64,000 bases of DNA from Capitulum mitella (Eukaryota > Arthropoda > Thecostraca > Pollicipedomorpha > Pollicipedidae), in assembly GCA_030062745.1 (NCBI GenBank), contig CP099844.1:21762596-21826595 (forward strand), in the 5' to 3' direction. The position numbers were made by a program, and so were the translations under genes. The first letter of the stretch is position 1. Each line of letters opens with the position of its first letter. Positions 55,251 to 64,000 of this stretch are shown piece after piece. Under the pieces are notes generated by a model. The model did no database searches. It was given only the letters and a program-made list of their open reading frames with translations, and was not told where the DNA came from.

Positions 55251-55847
55251 GGGTCGCTTAATTTGATTATTTTCTGCTAGATAAAGTAAGACTCACTTGG
55301 CATTCGGCCTCACTCACCAATCAGCAATATTAACAGGGTGTTGACATTGTGAATCCACGACCATTTCCAGCTATTTCTAAATGAATGTGAGGGCATGCAA
55401 ATCAAATATTTGAATCTTAAACTACAGTTCACTAAAAATTTGGAATATTGCTGCCTGCAATATTCCAAATCTTATTTATTTTATTTATTTATTGCATATG
55501 ACAGCATAGCACACAGAATACCATACCATCTTGTCTTCTAGTGGAAATGCCCTTGTTGGTATCTGAGTTACAATGAATAGCCATCCCAAGGAAAACAGGC
55601 ATGAGGAGTTATAAAAAGAAAAGTAATGGCATCAAAAATGTGTGGCAGTGTCCAAACATAGGGCAACCAAGAGCTCTGCAAATTCATATGCCTTTGCCAC
55701 ATCCGCCACAACATGCCAATGTCAATGTCATGCATCATGGCAACCACCAATAATACCCTGACTATTTTCAATGCCACATACTTCCATTTTTATGCAGCAT
55801 AGCATTTTCAGCACACAACAAGCCAAATTTTGGTATGAAACAGGGTT

Positions 55848-56150
55848 GGAGTTTTGGTTGCTGTTTCTAGTGTCAGAGTATAATTTTTGTTATGGAATAT
55901 AAAACTTCACAGAGTAATGCTGGTTTCAGCTGGCATTTTTGATGTACATCAGTTATGACATCACATCTGCTACTAGCTGAATGGAGACATGGAGAGAATG
56001 AAACAGTCATTTGCCTGCAGAGGCAAGAATGCATTGACAAGCCTATCATGTAGCTTTTTGGTGGATGCACAAGACCAAACTTTTGGCATGTGAAATTTTT
56101 TTGGAGTACATATTTTCTAGTGTTCATGAACACCAAAAAAACAACATCTT
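55848..56150. repeat. Dispersed repeat, copy 2
   Basis: Partner of 49498-49815, same orientation, with the same ordered blocks. This copy also carries GTGTTCATGAACACC, a perfect short palindrome around TTCATGAA. Confidence 0.75.
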
Positions 56151-58274
56151 TTGTAGCCTTGGCATAAAATAAAACAATTTATGCTTTCGGCCTTCCTCTT
56201 TCACAATAAGTTGTAAGCCAATGCTAAGTATCACTACCTTGGCAGTTTCCCTAACCCCCCCCCAAAAAAAAAGTTCCACAACTGCACACAACATGTCTAT
56301 ATATCAGGAAAATGACTACTGATGCAATGACATGATGGAATTTTCCACTACTCAAATGTGAGGAAATGGTATGAGATTAATATCATATAAACAAATTATA
56401 CTGCAATGCTTTGCAAGGCAATCTGGAAGTCAAATGTGCACAAACATGCAAGAATCTCGCTTGAACATTTTTCAACGCACATATGGTCCTCCTATTGGAT
56501 GTTTCATTTATCACGCCTTCATACTGTATGGGATTCTGGCAAGCTAACCATACAACATAATCCCATGACTACTTTTCAACTCACCAATTTTGTCATCATT
56601 TCCATTAGCACTGCTCTAAATTCTTACGACACTAGCTTCCACATGTTTCCATGTTTCTGGCTTACACATATATTTTTTACAATGCCAGGTTTAATAGTTT
56701 TCAAACCACATCAACTGTATGATTTTTTATGCCAATTATCTCCCTAGATAACAGATCTTGCAGTACACACCATAAAACCATGTTTCAGACCCCACATGAG
56801 GTCCTTTTGTTACAAAGGTACAAGAGCAATGCAATCGCATTCTGCAACATTAGCAGTGAGGAAAAGTAGCGTCGATGGCTGTCTTGCATGACAAAGACTA
56901 GCAAAAATCTTCCATGCCAAATTTGCTGCAAGTCATGAATTATCTCTCTGTTCAAGTGACCTTGGTGACTAGTCCATGCAGAGTATGGCTGGCTTAAAAG
57001 TACATGCCTGGGGGCAATGACACATGTTTTCTATGGCATACACTGCTGCCTAATTTGCCTAAAATGTATAGAGTCCTCTTGGAAATGTATGACTGCCAGA
57101 AGAGTTGCCCACGTGCAGGTTGCATCAATTGCTGCTTCAGCATATTTTAAGCAGGAGCATATGAGCATCCAGAAAAAGTAATGGCCCAGACATTTTGTCT
57201 CATAGGGCTAATGTTGAATTTTTCCCAAAAGTGATGGTACCATGGCCCCTGCAGCCCCCCCCCCCCAATGTTTTACAGACATTCTGTAAGATGTGTGGAA
57301 CAGCACCAATTTATGTTTCTTTCATTGAAATACACTTTACAATGTACTTTAAACCATGAAAAATCTGAAAATAATGTTGCACAATCAACTAGCAATTGCA
57401 ACTAGACATTTCAAAACAAACCTTTTGTTACCATCACTCTGTACTGATGAACACCCATTGTTGTTGCTAGCAGTGATGCATACTATATCATGGTGCCAAA
57501 AAAACATATATTATTTTACTGACTTCATGGATTTCCCTTCAGAGGTGATGCCTGTCATTCACATGCATTGATGGCTGCTAGGAGAAAAGAAACAAATTCT
57601 GGAATATGAAGGATTTCTGATTATTACAGTTTCTTTCAATGAGAACACATTTCCTTTGGATGCTGCCTGCCAAGAGCAGGCAAAAGCTGAGGCTGAGGCA
57701 CTAGGACATAGTACCTTCAGCAATTAACCTTCACTTTCCTGATGCACTAGACCTGGCAAGGCATGTGCACCTATAAATGCCACAATGATTCAGGCTTAAG
57801 AGCACAGTGACTGCATGGTCATATAGTGCCCATCTCTGCTGAATACCACAGTCAAACAATCAGAACAGCCTAGGTTTCCTGTCAAACAAGAATGCAAGTT
57901 GCAGGGGTTATTTTATCCATTGGCCCTCTTTGGGGACCCAAAAGCACAGCAACCTGGCCAAAGACACACCAAGCTGACCAAACCATTATAATACCACCAG
58001 CAGGCCCCTTGCAAGTTTAATTACAATCACACTAAAATCAATGGCAGTGCTTCTGATGTGAACACAAAACCTGGCAATATTGCTGGATCACAAAACAAAT
58101 GTGATTTAATAGTTTTTATGGATATGGGACAAATATAGTGCAAAAGGACACATGGGATACAAGGAGAGAGAACAATTCAACTTACTGAGCAATGGATGAC
58201 AAAGCGTGAGGCTACATCTAGGATTCTGGAACTGAAACATAAAGATCAGCACATTCTAACGTACCTCAGTTTGG

Positions 58275-58620
58275 ACACGTAGCAATTAGAGCATCATAGT
58301 TGCACTCTTCTTCTTTTCCCTTTTGCGTGCTTCACGCTTTAGAACCGCGGACCACGCTCTCCTTTAACTCAGCTGTCGAAAGGGCAGCACGTTGAGATCG
58401 GCGCATATAGAATTACGTTCAACCTGCTTATCAAAATTACTAGTTTTAGAAACAGTTTTGCCAACTGGTTCCTTAGAGTAAGCAACTATTGTGCCAAACT
58501 TCCCCGAGACATCTCCCTATCTGGCAAATCCGGCGCATTTTCGGTATCCGCGATGGCCGACACAAGCTGCAAGGAATGGTTATGAAAAACCGCTCAAGCG
58601 TCGTGGCTAAAAAGCGGCCT
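58275..58620 (-). promoter_or_regulatory. Candidate first (untranslated) exon and promoter region of the giant gene
   Basis: The giant gene needs an upstream 5' UTR exon. Here CpG content abruptly returns to normal, and the minus strand carries a strong donor, AAACTGAG|GTACGT at 58275/58274, exactly where the CpG-poor DNA begins. No long frame is present on the minus strand. No TATA box is obvious. The link to the giant gene, 14 kb away, is inference. Confidence 0.35.
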
Positions 58621-58758
58621 GACAAGATAATGTCATGCTCTATTTGCTAATATTGTACGTTAACTAATGCTTTCATTTACTTTCTGTTATGTTTGTAAGA
58701 CGTGGCAATGCTTATTGCCTTCTTGTGTCAAAAAGCTAAATATTTGTGCACTGGCGAC

Positions 58759-58908
58759 ATAGGTGCGGGAGTCATGGAGCCAAAGGACTTCAGCCCCACA
58801 TTTTTTTTTTTAAAGTTTACATTGACCCTATGGGTATTAGCAGGAAAGAACTGATCCAATGTGCCTCTCGCCCCCCCCCCCCCAATGATAAGGAGCTCCC
58901 GTGCCTAT
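58759..58908. mobile_element. 150-bp MITE with ATAGG(T/C).CGGGAG termini
   Basis: The left end ATAGGTGCGGGAG and right end CTCCCGTGCCTAT are inverted repeats with two mismatches; TA at the borders may be the target duplication. The body holds CATTGACCCTATGG and a 14-base poly-C run and is related to 3987-4131. Confidence 0.72.
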
Positions 58909-59184
58909 GATTGGTGCTCTGCATTTCACTTGCAGGGCAGCTGGCAACTGGCCAACGTGGGATCAAGCTGACTATCGCGCGATCGTGTTGCACCCTTGCA
59001 AAGGTGCGTTTGCAAGGGTAAGTTTCACATGCCGCCAAGGCCTTGGCGGCACGTTAAACTTTATCCACAAAATCAGCCGTTACATGGATCGCGATCCGGT
59101 GTAGGGGTCGGCGTCTGTGCAGAAGCTCTACTTAGCACGGGCTCTCATTCCTTACATCATCCTATTAAACCACTCAGATCACAT

Positions 59185-59425
59185 CAGGCCCGTAGCCAGG
59201 ATTTGCCTCGGGGGGGGGGAATGTCGAATTTCGTCATATGCCAGAGGCATATGACGAAATTTACAAGAAAAAAACGTCAATTTTAGTCAATTTATCTCAT
59301 ATTTAGTGCACAGGAAAACATATAATGTTTGCTTTTGCAACATATATATGACCACTATTACGTATCCCCGCGAAATCGCCACTTATTTAGTGTAGACCGC
59401 TGGGCTCGGGTGGGGGATAGGCTTG
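59185..59425. mobile_element. Truncated copy of the CAGG.CGTAGCC MITE
   Basis: It begins CAGGCCCGTAGCCAGG and aligns with the reverse complement of 18608-18867 until about 59425, where the right terminal repeat is missing and unrelated DNA follows. The internal palindrome AATTTCGTCATATGCC/AGA/GGCATATGACGAAATT (59227-59261) is perfect in this copy and decayed in the other. Confidence 0.8.
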
Positions 59426-59448
59426 CTGGGACAGAGTTTTTGAGGACA

Positions 59449-59568
59449 GACTTGCTCTGTTGAAGCGGACATTAGCCCCGAGACTGGCCGCAGACGCCAT
59501 CCGCGGAGCCGTCAGTGGCAGGGGCGTCACCGGAGACGCCATCATCGGAACCGTCAGCTGTGAGCTGC
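59449..59568 (+). repeat. 120-bp direct repeat, copy 1
   Basis: Matches 61235-61354 over 120 positions with seven differences by my count (94%) and no gaps. Starts GACTTGCTCTGTTGAAGCGG and ends CCGTCAGCTGTGAGCTGC. Confidence 0.93.
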
Positions 59569-60854
59569 GTCCCTTGCGTAGACCGTTGGCTACGTCCTTG
59601 GATCAAATAAAAAGCTAGCAACTCGTATTCAGATGCACAGCTTGTGAGTATTATAAATGGAAAGGAAATAAGAGTGATAAACACAAGTAAAGAGACCGCT
59701 GATCAGCAGTTACTCTAATGACTTCTTCGCAGATGGAAACAGCGATAGCCGCCCGGTTGCTCCGAATGCGGGAAACTGTATCTGGGTCCTTAAAAAACCG
59801 GGTCGCTGGTTCCTTCCATGCCCGACTTGCTGTGCTGCCGGCAACAGTTAGCGTTATCCAGAGCATTCAATACGTAACAACCGAGCTGCTCAGAAATAGC
59901 AGTCCGGCGTCGTGGCTTCTCAGGAAGCATATCCTCAGCTCTACCAGCATTACTTGGCATTTCATCGTTCATGCATTCATTGCTTAGGCCAACGTCAACA
60001 TCTAGAGCATCGGCGTGGGGGCGTTTTCATAACTGGTGCTATGAGACCTATTTGTCAGCAATGTGTTTCGACCTGCAACACGACAGAGCTCATGTTAAAA
60101 TCATTCAAAGTTGGTAGGGCTACCGTTCTACCTGCCTTGTAAGAACTGCCACACTCATGGCCTTGAGTAATGTTCGGTAACCCGACCTATGGCCATTGAT
60201 CTTAAGGGTGAAATTCGAGGTCAAAGTACGGTGAGCGCTATTCCAGACCGGCAGACGTCCGTTAAGAGTTGTATTCGGTGACCTGGGCATGCATAGAAAA
60301 ATTAGCAGCGGATCCCTTTCAAATGAATTTCCTTAAAACATTCTTGGCCACGAGTCCACTTTCCCGTCCGTCTCCACCTCTTGCAAGTTAGGGTAAATGG
60401 AAAAAAGAAAAGCCAACTCAAGCTGTGTCACATTATTTGGCCAAAACTCTTCCGACGAAAGCAGCGAGCCAGGACAGAGGCAGTCGGCGAGACACCGCAA
60501 CCATGGAGAAACCGCCCGTTCTGCAGTAAGCGTGATAATCTCCCACATGGCCATTAAGAATGGACAGCTTTTAGGCCACCCAAGTCATACGGACGACCGG
60601 ATGGAACCGGAACCGGATTCGTTCAATCCCCGGACATCTCCGAAGGCTGAGTGAAGGGGAGCTCACGCGTAATGGCACACTGTTATAGCAAAATGCGTCG
60701 CGTGATCGGGAAGGAATACTCTACAAAGTTGTGAGCTTCTACCAGGCCGGATAGACTGAGAGGATAGTCTGACGCCGACGAGGGAGCAGTCGACAGAGAT
60801 AGAGCCCCAAAGTTAGTCGTGCAGAGGAAGGGGAAGGGGAAGGTGGGCGTCAGT

Positions 60855-61070
60855 GAAGGGACCTTAGGTCGGAGGTGGACATCATTGAGGAAAAACTCAA
60901 GGAGGTGGGCCTCAGAGAGGCGAGCATTAGTGAGACGAATATCAGGGAGGCGGGCCTCAGTGAGGCGGACATCAGTGAGGGAAACCTAAGGGAGGCGGTC
61001 CGCATTGAGGTGGGCTTTAGTGAGGTGGGCATCATGGATGCGGAAGTCAGAGAGGCGGGCATCAGAGAGA
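60855..61070. repeat. 15-bp minisatellite encoding pentapeptide-like repeats
   Basis: About fourteen tandem units of GAGGCGGGCCTCAGT-type sequence. In the plus frame starting at 60875 they read as five-residue units (VGLRE ASISE TNIRE AGLSE and so on), matching the A-x-[LIV]-x-x rhythm of pentapeptide-repeat proteins. The minus frame also stays open as SL..A units. With no splice or start context I record it as a repeat, not a gene. Confidence 0.8.
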
Positions 61071-61234
61071 GACATCAGCCCAGGGACCCAACACAGCACG
61101 TCGCTGGAGGGTTTGCCGGCGCCCGTCGGACCGCGGTCACCGTCCCTGTTGTATACTGAGGCCAGCTTCACCCGATTCCGATCTGATGCACGCCACCGCC
61201 GGAGCTGTCAGCACGCGGGGAACGCGTTCGTCCA

Positions 61235-61354
61235 GACTTGCTCTGCTGAGGCGGACATTAGCCCCGAGACTGGCCGGAGACGCCGTTCGCGGAGCCGTCA
61301 GTGGCCGGGGCGTCACCGGAGACGCCATCATCGGAGCCGTCAGCTGTGAGCTGC
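61235..61354 (+). repeat. 120-bp direct repeat, copy 2
   Basis: Partner of 59449-59568, same orientation, 1.8 kb away. The sequences on either side of the two copies are unrelated, so the repeated unit is close to 120 bp. Confidence 0.93.
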
Positions 61355-64000
61355 AAATTAATTGGCGGTCATTGCGGACGTGTTCTGGAAAAGTCATTTC
61401 CATGCTACTGCTGCACTGGATATTGTTAATATGCGTATGCTGCGACTGGCCGGGATGGAGGTGTAAACCAGCCTTTCGATGCTCTGAGCACCCGTGTTGT
61501 GCAATACATTCGCAACCGGTTACCCTAGGATAGACTGTTGGTAACCGGTAACCGTAACCGGCCGGGTAGGGACGTCTCGCAGCTCCGGGACTCGAACTGA
61601 CAACCATAGGCGGATGGTCGCATCGAGAGCGCAGTAACGGGATGTGTTATTTAACGGGCAACGACGACTGGATCGCGTGAATCGACCAGACGCTTTACTT
61701 AACTCTATAACTGGTGCTACGGCTGGTTCTGAGAAGAGGTCAACCAAAATGCAGTGGAATTACCATTATGTTGGTGACCATCATTATGCGTAAAAATGCA
61801 GTTGTTCTCTCCATGATATTTCTTACAGATAATGGGTAGTCAGTGAGATACAGAGGAGAGAAAGGCGATTAATCAACGTAAAAGAAGATGCGTTGATGCG
61901 GAGATGCAAAAGAAGGCATTGCCATGAGTCGGCCAACACAGCACCAAGTCGACGACACAACAACATCCAAGCAGTCATCCGAAAAAGTTCCATTAGAGGT
62001 GTGTGTGCCGCAAGTCGTTCCAGCAGCGCGTTCTGACTGTAATTGGGCAGTCCAATAACTCATGGGAAAACCTAAAAGAAGAAACTGGTGCCTTACTGAT
62101 TGGAACCGGAACTGGGAAAGCCGAGAATGATGGAAAAGTCGGCGACGAAGGTCGCCTCAGGAACCTCGCAGGAACTCGCCCGACAGGGCGCGGAGCGGGC
62201 TGCTGTGCCACGCGTCACACGAAGAAAGCCGATCGGATCACAGGTGCGTGAAGCGTTCGGCTCTGCCCGATCTATGTCCGGGGGCTAAGCGGGAAATGCC
62301 GCCGAGGACGTCGACTGTTGGATTTCTCCCCGCGCTTCATGGTTAGTCCACTTTTCTGTCAGGCTCCACCGTTTCTTTCGTCTTGTTTGCCAATTGATTT
62401 CTTCAAACGAATGCGGCTCCGTTTCGTTATATCATTATGGATAAATTGCCTGAGTGAAGCTACGACCAATTCAAATGTAAACGTTACAAAGGCCAGCCAT
62501 TTCTCGTAAGGATTTGGAACTAGCGTGCTGTATTATCGGTGTGTCATCCTCTCCATGCCGGCATCTACATTGTACATCCTTGCTTTGTTACGATTTTACC
62601 TCAGGTAATTACTGTTCCTGGAGGTTATTTTTATGTGTAGTTGTCTGGTGTAGCATCCTTATTAACATCGTATCATATTCAGGCTACGGAAATTTCCCAA
62701 AGTTAGTGGAGCCTGAGACAAATCGTAGACCATTTCTTGCCATGTTACGCCGTAAAACTGATATTAGAATTACCCATACTTGGTCGTGCCCCGTCCTAAT
62801 TGTTCTATGGGCTGCTACACATGATTAAGTGGCTACATTAAAATTATGTTCTATAAATTTAGCCCCAGCATGTCGGGCTGACTCTGCTCGAAGTTTCTCT
62901 GCTGAGAATTGCCAGCAGCTGTTTATGACTGCATATCCGTACGAAGGAAAGTCGCCCTTTCTATAGATTAGCCAGTGTTCGCGGTCCATGCGGCACTGGT
63001 GAACCACTCATTAATAGAGCACCGTCTGGTGCTTTCGCAATTTTTAGTTTTAAACGTTTTTTTTGCATGGTATTTAAGTTCCTGAATTCTGACGACTCTA
63101 GTAACGTTCCTTCCACTCTGGCTCTGTCAGCCCAAATCTGGTAGATGGGGTTAGATGCAAAGTTATTCAAGCCCGTTCAACAGCAAACAGGCATGGTGTT
63201 ATCATTTACACGCATCGCCGTATAAGCCGTTAGTTTAAATCCCTTATCCACCAATGAATTTGGCTGCGTGCGTGATTCCGAATTGCCGAGTGTGACACGT
63301 AGGAAATGATAAAGAACTGGTTCATATGCCTGGAAGACGTAATATTGTACTCCATGATGGACAACTCCGGACCCGTTCAATAATCGTCGACCTAACCGTC
63401 GAATACGTGCGCTTACTGAGTGACTTGCGTTTGTCATGTAGTACATTGTGGAGTACTGGAAAACCGCATTCTGTAGTGTCTGAAATACATGAATGATGAT
63501 CATGATGAATGCCGACCGATAATCTGTTTCAGCTAGTTATAGTTATGCGTTTGTATTTCCGTTCAAAGCTGTCTAGAGACTGTTTCTGTGCTGACTGACA
63601 AATTATTTCCGTTAATACCCATCATACATTTGTAATGTCGCCCACATCCACGTGGAATCTATTCAGCGCCGGTTGACAAGTCATCTCAGCTAATATTTGT
63701 TTGACGGTTTTGTCGCTATATCGGTCTGTCAAATGCCCGTTCAAACAAAGTCATTTACTGTTGTTGGTGACTGAGGGCTTTAAGTGTCAGTCGTTTGTAC
63801 GTATTAAATCAAATGGCAGGCTCCAGCTCAACGCACATTCTGCGTAGATCGGCGGCTTAATTAATTTATTTAATTGGTCTCAGAAACAAATACACGTGGT
63901 TTCGCACTAGTCGCAAAATGTGTATTAAAACGCACAGTTTCGAGCCATTTCGGACCTTTATGAAAGTTTTACACACATACCGCAACTATCGTGTTTGCAA
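61355..64000. other. No supported gene
   Basis: Normal-CpG, AT-leaning DNA with only short frames and no recognisable motif on either strand. I see no clear repeats beyond short poly-T runs. Confidence 0.5.

Larger units (their letters stand above)
44221..58274. other. Long gene-free interval, probable intron and 5' flank of the giant gene
   Basis: Apart from the repeats, Crypton fragment and microsatellites listed separately, I see no coding signal. From about 50.1 kb rightward CpG is almost absent except in 53.99-55.25 kb. If the candidate first exon at 58.3 kb is right, this is the giant gene's first intron. Confidence 0.45.

Overview
This window is nuclear DNA from a eukaryote, most likely an arthropod. 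The genes have introns with GT/AG borders, coding DNA is very GC-rich and CpG-rich, and the spaces between genes hold microsatellites, minisatellites and small DNA transposons. A crustacean with flagellated sperm, such as a barnacle, would fit the mix of a ciliary dynein-docking gene, WAP-domain secreted proteins and what look like thick-filament (myofilin-like) proteins. That assignment is inference. All genes I can support are on the minus strand.

Layout, left to right. 0.6-3.5 kb: a secreted protein with a signal peptide, a YLPPPP repeat tail, two WAP four-disulfide domains and a short cysteine module, on four exons joined in phase 1 and probably continuing off the left edge. 5.8-7.5 kb: an intronless coiled-coil gene that I read as ODAD3/CCDC151, an outer-dynein-arm docking subunit. 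10.4-21.7 kb: three related blocks (A, B, C) sharing short sequence signatures. They may be one alternatively spliced myofilin-like muscle locus or a tandem family. Block A has three exons whose middle 174-nt cassette is a copy of part of exon 1.

25.6-44.2 kb: one very large gene. I rebuilt twelve coding exons with matching splice phases, coding for about 4,010 residues. The product has basic nuclear-type N-terminal regions, two matrin/U1-type zinc fingers, a Gly/Pro/Met-rich collagen-like region, a GWPQT-type repeat, a lysine-rich segment, an RS domain, a conserved tryptophan-rich domain and a proline-rich tail. It looks like an RNA-processing or nuclear-matrix protein. One exon (29714-30178) carries a one-base frame conflict. 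The start codon lies 34 bases inside an exon, so a 5' UTR exon must lie further right; a candidate is at about 58.3-58.6 kb.

44.2-64 kb: no gene I can support. It holds a dead Crypton-type (DUF3504) recombinase fragment, several MITEs, dispersed repeats, a 15-bp pentapeptide-like minisatellite, and a striking CpG-depleted tract (about 50.1-58.26 kb) interrupted by one CpG-normal block. Mobile elements elsewhere include a hAT-like MITE with a perfect 8-bp target duplication close to a splice acceptor of the giant gene, two inverted copies of a larger hAT-like element (one with another MITE nested in it), and a 90-bp copy of the giant gene's last exon dropped into a minisatellite near block B.
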